Below are positions 47,981 through 56,902 of a stretch of DNA of 64,000 nucleotides, piece by piece. Within the stretch, counting starts at the first letter, position 1. Every line of letters begins with the position of its first letter. Position numbers and translations under genes: made by a program. Below the pieces are notes generated by a model that saw nothing but the letters and a program-made list of their open reading frames with translations, did not search any database and was not told the origin of the DNA. This stretch comes from Streptomyces sp. APSN-46.1. GTDB lineage: Bacteria > Actinomycetota > Actinomycetes > Streptomycetales > Streptomycetaceae. The stretch covers positions 1-64,000 of the forward strand of contig NZ_JALGRF010000014.1 of assembly GCF_022815725.1 (NCBI RefSeq). Reading direction: 5' to 3'.

Positions 47981-50900
47981 ATGTTCTCCCCCTCTCAGGC
48001 TTCCGCCTTCCGGCGCAGGCGCTGGCAGCTGATCTCGGCCGCCACCGCGGTGCCGCTGCTGGCGTCGGGGCTCGCCGTTCTGCAAGCGCCCGCTCAAGCC
48101 GCTCCGAGCAAGCCCACCGTTCCCGCCAAGCCGTCGGCGACCCACAAGGTCACCCTGGTCACCGGCGACGTCGTCACGGTCACCACGACGGCCGACGGCA
48201 AGCAGACCGCCGAAGTCGACCGGCCGGACAGCGCCGTCGGCGGCGTGAAGGTCCAGCAGATCAAGGGTGACCTGTTCGTCATCCCGGACGAGGCGGTGCC
48301 GCTGCTGGGCACGGACAAGCTGGACCGGCGGCTGTTCAACGTCACCGACCTGATCGAAATGGGCTACGACGACGCGAAGTCGGCCGCGGTGCCGCTGATC
48401 GCGACGTACGCCCAGTCCAAGTCCCGCTCGGCCGCCCCGCCGACGGCCCCCCACGGCAGCAAGCTGACCCGCGAGCTCAAGGGCATCCGCGGGGCCGCGC
48501 TCAGCACCGAGAAGCGGCAGGCCCGCACCTTCTGGACCACCGTCGCGCCGCAGGGCAGCGCGACGTTGGGCGCGGGTGTGGCGAAGCTGTGGCTCGACGG
48601 TCGCGTGAAGGCCAGCCTGCAGGAGAGCGTGCCGCTGATCGGCACGCCCGAGGCCTGGGCGGCCGGGTACACCGGCAAGGGCGTCAAGGTCGCGGTGCTC
48701 GACACCGGCATCGACGTCAACCACCCCGACTTCGCAGGCCTGATCGACGGCACGGCCAGCTTCGTGCCGGGCGAGGCCGTCACCGACGTCAACGGACACG
48801 GCACCCATGTGGCCGGCACGATCGTCGGCTCGGGCGCCGCCTCCGGCGGTGCCAACAAGGGCGTCGCCCCCGGCGCCGACCTGGTCGTCGGCAAGGTGCT
48901 CGGCGGCGCGGAGGGCTACGGCCAGGACTCCTGGGTCATGGCCGGCATGCAGTGGGCCGCCGAGACCGGTGCGGACGTCGTCAACATGAGCCTCGGCGAC
49001 TCCTACCCGACGGACGGCAGCGACCCGATGTCGCAGACGGTCGACGCGCTGTCCGCGCAGTACGGCACGCTGTTCGTCATCGCCGCCGGCAACGCGGGCC
49101 CCGAGAGCATCTCCTCCCCGGGCGCGGCCGCCTCGGCGCTGACCGTGGCCGCCACCGACAAGCAGGACCAGCTCGCGTCCTTCTCCAGCACCGGCCCGCT
49201 GGCATACTCCGGCGGCATGAAGCCGGACATCGCGGCGCCCGGCGTGGACATCACCGCGGCCCGCTCGCAGGAGATGACCGGCGGTGGTGAGGGTCTTTAC
49301 CGCACCATCAGCGGCACCTCGATGGCCACCCCGCACGTGGTCGGCGCGGCGGCGGTCCTGGCCCAGCAGCACCCGGACTGGACCGGCGCGCGGCTCAAGG
49401 AACACCTGATGAGCACCGCGAAGGGTCTGGACGGCGGGTACTCGCCGTACGAGGTCGGCGCCGGCCGTCTCGACGTGGCCGCCGCGGTGCGCACCACGGT
49501 CCGCGGCACGGGATCGCTCTTCTTCGGCGACTACACGTGGCCGCACGAGCCGAGCGACGTCGCCGTCACGAAGGACCTGACCTTCACCAACTCCGGTTCC
49601 GCCGACGTCACGCTGAAGCTGGCCCTGACCGACGACGGCGGCCCGTTCACGCTGGGAGCCACCACGGTGACCGTCCCGGCGGGCGGCACCGCCGCCGTCC
49701 CGGTGACCGGTGACCCGCGAACCGCCTCGGCCGGCCGGCACGTCGGCTACGTGATAGGCACCGACGCGGCCACCGGGAAGCCGGTGACCCGTACCTCCGT
49801 GGCGCTGCTCAAGGAGGAGGAGCGCTACGACCTGAACATCAAGCTGGTCGGCCGGGACGGCAAGCCCGCCGCCGGCTGGGTCACGGTCAACCTGGCCGGC
49901 GACTTCTGGCCCTGGAACCTCTACGTCGACGGCTCGACCACCATGCGCATGGCACCCGGCCTGTACACCGTCGCGGCGTACCTCGACGTGGCCGGCGAGA
50001 AGGCGGACCGCTCGGGTGTGGCCGTGCTGGTCGACCCGGAGACCGTGATCAAGGACGGCTCCGCGGACGTGGTGCTGGACGCGAGCAAGGCAAACCTGCT
50101 GGAGACCGAGGCGCCGCAGCGCACCGAGGACCGCCAGCGCAAGGTCGACTTCAACGTCCACTACAAGGGCCTCGACCCGTACATGGACTACCGCAGCGCG
50201 TACGTGCTGCCGCTGAACTACGACGACGTCTACGTCGCGCCGACGGAGCCGATGAAGCAGGGCGAGTTCATGCTGATCACCCGCTGGCGCAAGGGCGAGC
50301 CGATGCTCAGCCTGAGCGCGCTGGGCGGTCGGCTCCGCTTCGAGGCGCTGGTGCAGGCGGGCAGCGCCCTGGGCACCGTCACGGACAAGCTGGACGCGGT
50401 CTACGCGGGCAACGGCGCGGCGGCCGCGTACGAGAAGGTCAGCGCCAAGGGCAAGGCCGTCGTCATCCAGCGCAGCGACGAGGTCTCGCCGCAGCAGCGC
50501 ACCGAGGCCGCGGTCGCGGCGGGTGCGAAGGCGCTGATCGTGGTCAACGACGGCGTCGGCGCCCTGATGGAGTACGTCGGCGAGTCGACCGTCCCGGTCG
50601 CCGCCGTGCACCGCGACGCGGGCAAGACCCTCATCGCGATGGCCAAGGCCGGCACCCTCAAGCTGACCGCACAGCAGACCGAGTACACGCCGTACGTCTA
50701 CGACCTGACCCGGGACTACCCCGGCCAGGTGCCGGACCGGGCCCTGGTCTACAAGCCGGCCCAGGACGACCTCGCCCGGATCGATGCCCGCTACTACTCG
50801 GCCACGGACGGCGGGGCGGCGGAAGGCTACCGTTCCGACTTCACCCTCAACCCGTCGTTCAACTTCCCCGAGCGCGAGTGGCACCCGGGCACCCGCACCG

Positions 50901-51715
50901 AATGGGTGACCCCGGGCCAGGTCTGGAGGGAGTTCCACGCGCAGGGCGTCGACGGAGCCCTGCCGTGGGTGATGGTGTCGGGCGACAACACGTATGCCAA
51001 GGGCAGCACCAACCGGCTGGACTGGTTCGCTCCGGCGACCCGGCCCGGCCAGAGCGAGTCCTTCGGCGTGTACAACTCCCGCTGGCAGAACTACATGACC
51101 TGGAACGTGCAGGCATGGGCCTCCGCCAGCGACACCATGCGGCTGGGCGGCTACCTGCCGTGGGGTGAGACGCCGACCCACCTGCGGGTCTTCCAGGGCG
51201 ACACGCTGATCCACGACAACCCGTACAGCACGGACATGCAGTGGCACGAGGTGCCGGCGGGCAAGCTGCCCTACCGCGCCGTCCTCGACGCGGAGCGGCC
51301 CGGCGACGTCTTCCGGCTGTCGACGCGCACCCACACCGAGTGGAGGTTCATGTCCGACACCGTCGACTCGGACTTCTTCGAGCGGTTCTCGGTGCTGAAC
51401 CTGGACTACAAGCTGGAGTCGGACCTGCACGGCGACGTCAAGGCCAACGCGACCCAGCAGATCGCGCTCAAGCCGGTGTCGATGGACCTCGGCGCCGTGC
51501 CGGGTACCGTCACCGCGGTGAAGCTGGACGTCTCGTACGACGACGGCGCCACCTGGCAGAAGGTGACCCTGGCCAAGGGCGCCGACGGCTACTGGACGGG
51601 TGCGTTCAGGACGGCGAAGAAGCCCGGCGGCTTCCTCTCGGTCCGCGCGAGCGCCGAGACGGACAGCGGCTTCGGCGTCAAGAACGAGATCATCCGGGCG
51701 TACGGCCTGCGATGA
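47981..51715 (+). CDS. Secreted subtilisin-like (S8) serine protease with PA domain
   Basis: A 1244-aa exported protein. A twin-Arg-containing basic start (RRRRW) and hydrophobic core end at QAPAQA-A (about residue 40), so a signal peptide is clear. A propeptide-like region covers about 55-215. The S8 triad is intact: D241 (VAVLDTGIDVNHPD), H273 (NGHGTHVAGT), S447 (SGTSMATPHV), with oxyanion N371. A protease-associated domain appears to lie near 810-900 (KAVVIQRSDEV ... STVPVAAVHRDAGKTL). The remaining C-terminal half is beta-rich and probably surface-binding. The substrate is unknown. Regulation may involve the next gene. Confidence 0.93.
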   Translation: MFSPSQASAFRRRRWQLISAATAVPLLASGLAVLQAPAQAAPSKPTVPAKPSATHKVTLVTGDVVTVTTTADGKQTAEVDRPDSAVGGVKVQQIKGDLFVIPDEAVPLLGTDKLDRRLFNVTDLIEMGYDDAKSAAVPLIATYAQSKSRSAAPPTAPHGSKLTRELKGIRGAALSTEKRQARTFWTTVAPQGSATLGAGVAKLWLDGRVKASLQESVPLIGTPEAWAAGYTGKGVKVAVLDTGIDVNHPDFAGLIDGTASFVPGEAVTDVNGHGTHVAGTIVGSGAASGGANKGVAPGADLVVGKVLGGAEGYGQDSWVMAGMQWAAETGADVVNMSLGDSYPTDGSDPMSQTVDALSAQYGTLFVIAAGNAGPESISSPGAAASALTVAATDKQDQLASFSSTGPLAYSGGMKPDIAAPGVDITAARSQEMTGGGEGLYRTISGTSMATPHVVGAAAVLAQQHPDWTGARLKEHLMSTAKGLDGGYSPYEVGAGRLDVAAAVRTTVRGTGSLFFGDYTWPHEPSDVAVTKDLTFTNSGSADVTLKLALTDDGGPFTLGATTVTVPAGGTAAVPVTGDPRTASAGRHVGYVIGTDAATGKPVTRTSVALLKEEERYDLNIKLVGRDGKPAAGWVTVNLAGDFWPWNLYVDGSTTMRMAPGLYTVAAYLDVAGEKADRSGVAVLVDPETVIKDGSADVVLDASKANLLETEAPQRTEDRQRKVDFNVHYKGLDPYMDYRSAYVLPLNYDDVYVAPTEPMKQGEFMLITRWRKGEPMLSLSALGGRLRFEALVQAGSALGTVTDKLDAVYAGNGAAAAYEKVSAKGKAVVIQRSDEVSPQQRTEAAVAAGAKALIVVNDGVGALMEYVGESTVPVAAVHRDAGKTLIAMAKAGTLKLTAQQTEYTPYVYDLTRDYPGQVPDRALVYKPAQDDLARIDARYYSATDGGAAEGYRSDFTLNPSFNFPEREWHPGTRTEWVTPGQVWREFHAQGVDGALPWVMVSGDNTYAKGSTNRLDWFAPATRPGQSESFGVYNSRWQNYMTWNVQAWASASDTMRLGGYLPWGETPTHLRVFQGDTLIHDNPYSTDMQWHEVPAGKLPYRAVLDAERPGDVFRLSTRTHTEWRFMSDTVDSDFFERFSVLNLDYKLESDLHGDVKANATQQIALKPVSMDLGAVPGTVTAVKLDVSYDDGATWQKVTLAKGADGYWTGAFRTAKKPGGFLSVRASAETDSGFGVKNEIIRAYGLR

Positions 51716-51726
51716 ACCGCACTGTC

Positions 51727-51756
51727 GGGCCCCGGGGAGGCGACTCCCCGGGGCCC
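51727..51756 (+). terminator. Protease gene terminator
   Basis: GGGCCCCGGGGA and TCCCCGGGGCCC form a perfect 12-bp stem with a 6-base loop, 11 bases after the stop, followed by TTCCCGTC. Confidence 0.88.
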
Positions 51757-51852
51757 TTCCCGTCACACCTGCTCCCAGCAGGCACTATTCAGGGTCTGCC
51801 GCCATGGCGGATACTCTCCCCGCTGCGGCAAGCGGAAGAGAGTCGGTCGCCG

Positions 51853-52845
51853 ATGCTGGATGTTCTGGGCCTCGAACCCGATGACGAGCGCGTCTACCGG
51901 GCGCTGCTCGGACGGCCGAATTCCACCGCGATGTCGCTGTCGGATCTGCTCGCCGCATCGCGAGCCGACGTGGACAGGGCCTTGTCCCGCCTGGTCGGGT
52001 GGGGACTGGTGATCAGGTCGGCGGACGAGAAGTTCACCGCCGCGCCGCCGGCCATGGCGCTCGGCTCTCTCATCAGCCAGCGCCGGGACGGGCTGCGCAT
52101 GGCCGAGCACGCACTGGTGACCTTCGCCGAGGAACACCGGGCGGCGATGACCGGGAGCAGCATCAACGATCTGATCGAGGTCGTCACGGGCGTCGACGCC
52201 ATCCGTCACCGCTTCCTCCAGGTGCAGCACGCGGCCCGCACACAGGTCCGCACCTTCATCACCGCACCGTTCGTCGCCGTGCCGCCCGACGAGAACACGG
52301 CGGAACCCGTGGCCATCGGCCGCGGCGTGCACTTCCGGGCGGTACTGGACCGGGCCGTGCTGGCGGAGCCGGGCATCGTCACCGATGCGATCCGTTCACT
52401 GCACAACGGCGTGGAACTGCGGGTCGCCGACCAGCTGCCGATGAAACTCGTGCTGGCCGACGCCGACCTCGGCCTCGTCCCGCTCGCCGTCACACCGGAC
52501 GGAGAGCCCGGCGCCGTGCTACTGCACCGCAGCGGCCTGCTGGACGCGTTGGACGCGCTGTTCGAGACGATATGGAACGCCGCCCACCCGCTCGAACTGT
52601 CGGGCACCGGCGCGGAGGCCGAAACCACCGTCGAGCGCGGTGCGGAAGGCCCGACCGACCTCGACCGGAGGATCCTCGCGCTCCTTCTGGCCGGCCTGAC
52701 CGACCCGACGGCCGCGACCCAGCTCGGTCTGTCACCGCGCACGCTGCACCGACGCCTGCGCCACCTCATGGACATAGCCGGAGTCCGCACCCGGATGCAG
52801 CTTGGCGGCTACGCCGTCCGACACGGCTGGGTGGAGCCACAATGA
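51853..52845 (+). CDS. TrmB/LuxR-type transcriptional regulator
   Basis: A 330-aa protein with an N-terminal TrmB-like winged helix (DERVYRALLGRPNSTAMSLSDLLAASRADVDRALSRLVGWGL, in parts), a central ligand-like domain and a C-terminal LuxR-type HTH (RRILALLLAGLTDPTAATQLGLSPRTLHRRLRHLMDIAGVRTR, in parts). ATG 51853 is chosen; the frame is open upstream into the protease gene. Proteins of this architecture commonly sit next to secreted S8 proteases in Streptomyces as I recall, so control of the neighbour is inferred. Confidence 0.85.
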   Translation: MLDVLGLEPDDERVYRALLGRPNSTAMSLSDLLAASRADVDRALSRLVGWGLVIRSADEKFTAAPPAMALGSLISQRRDGLRMAEHALVTFAEEHRAAMTGSSINDLIEVVTGVDAIRHRFLQVQHAARTQVRTFITAPFVAVPPDENTAEPVAIGRGVHFRAVLDRAVLAEPGIVTDAIRSLHNGVELRVADQLPMKLVLADADLGLVPLAVTPDGEPGAVLLHRSGLLDALDALFETIWNAAHPLELSGTGAEAETTVERGAEGPTDLDRRILALLLAGLTDPTAATQLGLSPRTLHRRLRHLMDIAGVRTRMQLGGYAVRHGWVEPQ

Positions 52846-52873
52846 AGGACAATCTGGAGGGCGGGCATCTCGA

Positions 52874-52892
52874 AGAACAATGCAAATGTTCT
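52874..52892. promoter_or_regulatory. AT-rich inverted repeat between the LuxR-type regulator and rpe
   Basis: AGAACAATGCAAATGTTCT contains AGAACA and TGTTCT as a 6-bp dyad with a 7-base spacer. It is unusually AT-rich for this genome and sits 28 bases after the regulator stop and about 85 bases before rpe. It could be an operator or a weak terminator. Confidence 0.4.
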
Positions 52893-52976
52893 CCATGATC
52901 CATTAAGCAGTGCTACGCGAGTCCCGAGATGCGGGGTAGTGGCCGGAACCGCGTGAGGGCATGGCACGCTTGGGTC

Positions 52977-53663
52977 ATGGCCGTTCAGATCAATCCCAGC
53001 ATCCTGTCCGCGGACTTCTCCCGGCTCGCCGAGGAGGCGAAGGCCGTCGAGGGCGCCGACTGGCTGCACATCGACGTCATGGACAACCATTTCGTCCCGA
53101 ACCTCACCCTCGGAATGCCGATCGTGGAGTCCCTGAGCCGGTCCACGGACATTCCGCTGGATCTGCACCTCATGATCGAGGACCCCGACCGCTGGGCGCC
53201 GCAGTACGTGGAGGCCGGGGCCGGGTCCGTCACCTTCCACGCCGAGGCCGCCGCCGCGCCGGTGCGGCTGGCGCGCGAGATCCGGGCCAAGGGGGCACGG
53301 GCGGCCATGGCGCTCAAGCCGGCCACGCCGATCGAACAGTACGAGGACCTGCTGCCCGAGCTCGACATGGTGCTGATCATGACCGTCGAGCCCGGCTTCG
53401 GAGGGCAGTCGTTTCTGGACATCATGCTGCCCAAGATCCGCCGCACCCGGGAGCTGATCGCCAAGCACGGCCTGGACCTGTGGCTTCAGGTGGACGGAGG
53501 GGTCTCCGCGACGACCATCGAGCGCGTCGCCGAGGCGGGCGCCGACGTGTTCGTCGCCGGCAGCGCCGTATACGGGGCCGTCGAACCGGCCGCCGCGGTG
53601 CGGACGCTGCGCGAGCAGGCGGGCGCGGCGATCGCCGCGGCGCCGTGGGCCTGCGACCACTAG
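52977..53663 (+). CDS. rpe: Ribulose-phosphate 3-epimerase
   Basis: A 228-aa TIM-barrel enzyme interconverting ribulose-5-P and xylulose-5-P in the pentose phosphate pathway. It has INPSILSADFSRL at the start, metal/catalytic residues in HIDVMDNHFVPNLTLG and DLHLMIEDPDRW, MTVEPGFGGQSF and the VDGGVSATTIERVAEAGADVFVAGSAV end (in parts). ATG 52977 gives the family N-terminus. Confidence 0.96.
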   Translation: MAVQINPSILSADFSRLAEEAKAVEGADWLHIDVMDNHFVPNLTLGMPIVESLSRSTDIPLDLHLMIEDPDRWAPQYVEAGAGSVTFHAEAAAAPVRLAREIRAKGARAAMALKPATPIEQYEDLLPELDMVLIMTVEPGFGGQSFLDIMLPKIRRTRELIAKHGLDLWLQVDGGVSATTIERVAEAGADVFVAGSAVYGAVEPAAAVRTLREQAGAAIAAAPWACDH

Positions 53664-53790
53664 TGCGGGTTGGAGGTCAGCTTGATGAACGGGAGCTGTC
53701 CGGGCTGATCGGCGGTCGTTGGATCTGACAGGATGAACGACGAGTCGAGAGTGTGAACACGAGAGTGTGAACAGCAGTGAGGAGAACGCG

Positions 53791-54813
53791 GTGTCTGCTA
53801 TGTCGGCGGGACGGTCAGCCCTGCGGATGGGACCCGCGGAGCTGGTGCAGGCGGCGGCCATGGCGCGCCGCTTCTACCTGGAGGGCAAGTCCAAGATCCA
53901 GATCGCCGAGGAGTTCGGCGTGAGCCGCTTCAAGGTGGCCCGGGTCCTGGAGACCGCCCTGGAACGCGACCTTGTGCGCATCGAGATCCGGGTGCCGGCC
54001 GAGCTCGACGCCGAGCGCTCCGACGCGCTCCGGGCCCGCTACGGGCTGCGGCACGCCGTCGTCGTCGAGTCGCCGGCCGACGCGACCGAGGACGCGCCGG
54101 ATCCGGAGAACCTGGGCGCGGTCGCGGCCGATCTGCTGGGCGAGCTCGTGAACGAGGGGGACGTACTGGGCCTCGCGTGGGGGCGGTCGACCATTCACAT
54201 GGCCGCCTCCCTGCACCGGCTCCCGCCGTGCACGGTGGTCCAGCTGACCGGTGTGTACGACGCCGGAACCGCCGAGCGGGGCTCCGTGGAGGCCGTACGG
54301 CGGGCCGCGCAGGTGTCCGGCGGGGACGCGCACCCGATCTACGCGCCGATGCTGCTGCCCGATCCCGCGACCGCGGCCGCGCTGCGCAATCAGACCGGGA
54401 TCGCGCGGGCGTTCGAATACTTCGACAAGGTGACCGTCGCGGCCGTCTCGATCGGCTCCTGGGAGCCGGGCATCTCGACCGTCCACGACATGCTGAGCGA
54501 CGAGGAGCGTGCGCACTACGCCTCGCTGGGTGTCGCCGCCGAGATGTCGGCCCACCTGTTCGATTCCGAAGGCCGTCGGGTCGGCCGGGATCTGGGCGAG
54601 CGGTGCATCACCGTGGAGGCGGACCGGCTGCGGCGGATCCCCGAGGTCGTGGCGATCGCGGGCGGGCTGCGGAAGGCGTCGGCGATCGGGGCGGTGCTCC
54701 GGTCGGGGCTCGTGACCAGCCTGGTCACGGACACGGCGGTCGCGGACTATCTGCTGACCGAGTCCGCGCCGGGGCTGCGGCCGGCGCTGGACCGGGCCGA
54801 CCCGGACGACTGA
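53791..54813 (+). CDS. SorC/DeoR-type sugar-binding transcriptional regulator
   Basis: A 340-aa regulator. The N-terminal HTH (AAAMARRFYLEGKSKIQIAEEFGVSRFKVARVLETA, in parts) is followed by a SorC sugar-phosphate-binding domain (VLGLAWGRSTIHMAA; VTVAAVSIGSWEPGIS; AIAGGLRKASAIGAVLRSG). GTG 53791 has GAGGAG 7 bases upstream; GTG 53767 and ATG 53800 are alternatives. It likely senses a phosphorylated sugar; the target is unknown. The nearest sugar gene is rpe, 127 bases upstream. Confidence 0.87.
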   Translation: MSAMSAGRSALRMGPAELVQAAAMARRFYLEGKSKIQIAEEFGVSRFKVARVLETALERDLVRIEIRVPAELDAERSDALRARYGLRHAVVVESPADATEDAPDPENLGAVAADLLGELVNEGDVLGLAWGRSTIHMAASLHRLPPCTVVQLTGVYDAGTAERGSVEAVRRAAQVSGGDAHPIYAPMLLPDPATAAALRNQTGIARAFEYFDKVTVAAVSIGSWEPGISTVHDMLSDEERAHYASLGVAAEMSAHLFDSEGRRVGRDLGERCITVEADRLRRIPEVVAIAGGLRKASAIGAVLRSGLVTSLVTDTAVADYLLTESAPGLRPALDRADPDD

Positions 54814-54907
54814 TCCGCCGTCCGGACCGGCGCCGGTGCGGATGGTGCTGGAATTGAGATCCGAACGGCGGACCACTGGGCGGTCCACGGGGCGCATACT
54901 GGTCTCA

Positions 54908-55129
54908 ATGACTAAGTCAGCAGTACCTCGCCGCCATTTGCCGTCCAGCCCGTTCAAGGCCCCCGTGGAACCGCCGCTCCGGCAGTTCAGCGTCGGCGAC
55001 CGGGTTACTCACGATGAGCACGGTCTCGGCCGTGTCGTCGGTATCGAGGAGGGGATCGCTGTCCTCGTCGACTTCGGGTCGGTCCAGAAACGGATCCTGA
55101 GTCCCTACACCAAGATGGCCGCGCTCTGA
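54908..55129 (+). CDS. Small CarD-like beta-barrel protein
   Basis: A 73-aa protein. After a basic/Pro-rich start (PRRHLPSSPFKAPVEPP), the rest (FSVGDRVTHDEHGLGRVVGI ... VLVDFGSVQKRILSPYTKM) resembles the small SH3/Tudor-like barrel of the CarD/TRCF N-terminal domain, but no interaction partner can be named. ATG 54908 is chosen, being in the best position; the frame is open further up. Conserved small protein, function unknown. Confidence 0.7.
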   Translation: MTKSAVPRRHLPSSPFKAPVEPPLRQFSVGDRVTHDEHGLGRVVGIEEGIAVLVDFGSVQKRILSPYTKMAAL

Positions 55130-55191
55130 GCGGGCGCTGAGCGGTTCGCGCGCGATCAGCGGGCGAATCGGATCTTTGGCACGATCGGTGC

Positions 55192-55422
55192 ATGATCTTT
55201 CGGAACGTGCCCCGATCGTTGCTGCGTGCGCTGGGGGCGCTGTTCCTCGGTGCCGCGTTGGTCGGTGCGGTGGGAGCGAACCCGCGCCGGCTGTGCCGTA
55301 TCCGTACCGGCAGGACGGAACCTTCTTCGGGAACTTCGAGAAGGCGCTGCCGCAGCGTGAGCGCGGCTACTACCCGACCCGCCTTGGCGATCGTGCTGGA
55401 CGAGGGGCAGGGTGACGGGTGA
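55192..55422 (+). pseudogene. Degraded secreted ribonuclease (RNase Sa / barnase-like) gene
   Basis: ATG 55192 begins a good signal peptide (FRNVPRSLLRALGALFLGAALVGAVGA). The reading frame then loses sense. In another frame, 55293-55373 encodes VPYPYRQDGTFFGNFEKALP followed by QRERGYY, which matches the middle of RNase Sa-type enzymes (FPYSQDGVVFQNRESVLP ... GYY), including the catalytic Glu. The N-terminal half of the mature enzyme and the C-terminal Arg/His catalytic residues are missing. So deletion plus frameshift have destroyed the gene. No barstar inhibitor gene is visible nearby. Confidence 0.7.
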
Positions 55423-55440
55423 CCCCTGCCCCCGTCGGGG

Positions 55441-55917
55441 TCAGCTCTTCGGGATCCAGGGAGGGGTCTGGCCCCAGGACCACACGGGGATCTTGGCCGC
55501 GTCCACCGGGGGCGGGTTGGGGCCCGAGTAGATCAGGGCCATGCGGGTGCCCCACTCGATGTAGTAGATGAAGACCGCGCGGAACTCCGGATCCGTCGGG
55601 AGTCCGACCTCGTCGGCCGTGTCCAGGAGCAGGTCCACCCAGCGGCGGCGCTGCTTCTCGGTGATGGCGCGGCCCAGGTGCTTGGTGGCCATGTGCTGGT
55701 GGCCGCCGTGGTGTGCCGTGTAGTCCGACGGGCCGCCGAAGACCTCCGACAGCCACACCGCGACGTGCTGGGGGTGCTCGGCGTCCATGCCCGCGAAGAC
55801 GGGGGCCAGGATCTCGTCCCGCAGGGCGTGGGCGTAGAAGGCGTCCGTGAGGCGGCGCATCGCCTCGGCACCGCCCATCCACTCGTAGATGGTGGGGGTG
55901 TTGGGCGTGGTGCTCAT
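55441..55917 (-). CDS. Group II truncated haemoglobin
   Basis: A 158-aa globin of the truncated 2-over-2 type. It opens with TIYEWMGGAEAMRRLTDAFYAHA, contains LAPVFAGMDAEHPQHVAVWLSEVFGG (the group II helix E/F area) and HMATKHLGRAITEKQRRRWVDLL, where the proximal His lies. These proteins bind oxygen/NO. The ATG at 55917 overlaps the stop of the upstream ABM monooxygenase gene (ATGA), so the pair is one operon. Confidence 0.9.
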   Translation of the reverse strand: MSTTPNTPTIYEWMGGAEAMRRLTDAFYAHALRDEILAPVFAGMDAEHPQHVAVWLSEVFGGPSDYTAHHGGHQHMATKHLGRAITEKQRRRWVDLLLDTADEVGLPTDPEFRAVFIYYIEWGTRMALIYSGPNPPPVDAAKIPVWSWGQTPPWIPKS

Positions 55918-56243
55918 GAGTCGGCGCTGGCCTTTCCCGTGCCGGCCACCGCGGTCGGGAGGTAGTGCTGCATCTCCTCGATGGCCGTCACGTACGGGCG
56001 GATCGCGCTGAAGAACGCCGGGAAGTGCTCACCCTTGCGGAAGCCGTTGAGGTGGGCGTCGATCGAGGTCCAGCGGATGCGGAGGATGTAGCGCTCGGCC
56101 TCCTCCGAGCAGCGTGTCAGCTCGTAGTCGATGCACTCGGGCGAGGCGGCCAGGGCCTCGGCGGCCCGGCCGTACGCGTCCTCGAAGGCCTGCTGGTCGT
56201 CCAATGCGATCCGGTAGCGGATGTATTCGACGGTGGTGGTCAT
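55914..56243 (-). CDS. ABM-family (antibiotic biosynthesis monooxygenase-like) protein
   Basis: A 109-aa dimeric alpha-beta barrel protein: EYIRYRIALDDQQAFEDAYGRAAEALAASPECIDYELTRCSEEAERYILRIRW (in parts) fits the ABM fold. Members include cofactor-free quinol monooxygenases and haem-degrading IsdG relatives. The coupling to a haemoglobin makes a haem or oxidative role plausible. It is the first gene of the two-gene operon, overlapping the globin by four bases. Confidence 0.85.
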   Translation of the reverse strand: MTTTVEYIRYRIALDDQQAFEDAYGRAAEALAASPECIDYELTRCSEEAERYILRIRWTSIDAHLNGFRKGEHFPAFFSAIRPYVTAIEEMQHYLPTAVAGTGKASADS

Positions 56244-56321
56244 GGTGTGAGTGCCTCTCCCTGGGATCAGGTGGTCCCGGCTACCCTTCCGGGATCATGG
56301 CGGTTCCCGCGACGGTTTTAC

Positions 56322-56834
56322 CTATTCGTCCTCGGACTTCATGGAGTCGGCGTCGGATTCCGTGACGTCCGGGCCCTGGGCGCGGACCTGCTGGACCTTG
56401 TCGAGGGAGTCCCGCAGGTCGGCGAGCCAGGCGTCGGTGTTGCGCCCGACGAGGCGGACGCACCACGCGAGGGCGTCGGCCCGGCTGCGCGCGACGCCGC
56501 CCGCGACCAGGGTGTCGAGCACCTGGCGTTCGGACTGGCGCAGCCGGGTCATGACCGGGACCGCGAGGTGGGTGAACAGGACGCGGTCGTCGCCCGACTG
56601 GACGCCCCACGCGACCTTGCGGCGGTAGAGCTCCTCGGCCTCGCGGGCGACCTCGATGCGCTGCTCGCGGGTGCGTTCGCGGAACTCCTTGACCGACTCG
56701 GTCGCCGGGATGGTGCCGACGACCGTGATCTCCTCGCGGTCCACCGTGACCGAGACGAGGGACTCGTAGACGTCCACCGGCAGACGCTCGGCGAACCATG
56801 TGCGGAGCTGTTCGCTCTGTTCGGCTGTAATCAT
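56322..56834 (-). CDS. Conserved hypothetical protein with RHH-like C-terminal segment
   Basis: A 170-aa cytoplasmic acidic protein. The N-terminal half (SVTVDREEITVVGTIPATE) looks beta-rich, the middle is helical and charged, and a segment near 115-135 (RQVLDTLVAGGVARSRADALAWCVRLVG, in parts) resembles a ribbon-helix-helix-like or short helical unit. The tail is Asp/Glu/Ser-rich. I do not recognise a family by name, although similar proteins occur in Streptomyces. It is a single gene on the minus strand. Confidence 0.7.
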   Translation of the reverse strand: MITAEQSEQLRTWFAERLPVDVYESLVSVTVDREEITVVGTIPATESVKEFRERTREQRIEVAREAEELYRRKVAWGVQSGDDRVLFTHLAVPVMTRLRQSERQVLDTLVAGGVARSRADALAWCVRLVGRNTDAWLADLRDSLDKVQQVRAQGPDVTESDADSMKSEDE

Positions 56835-56902
56835 GTAATCAACGTTGCATCCGCCCTTGCCTTGATCGCAAGCTTCCGGCCCTCGGGAATGTCGCGGCGC
56901 TC

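Noticed and set aside
47846..51766. A 1306-aa open frame antisense to the S8 protease
   Set aside because: Antisense shadow with repetitive composition. The plus strand has signal peptide, catalytic triad and normal codon use.
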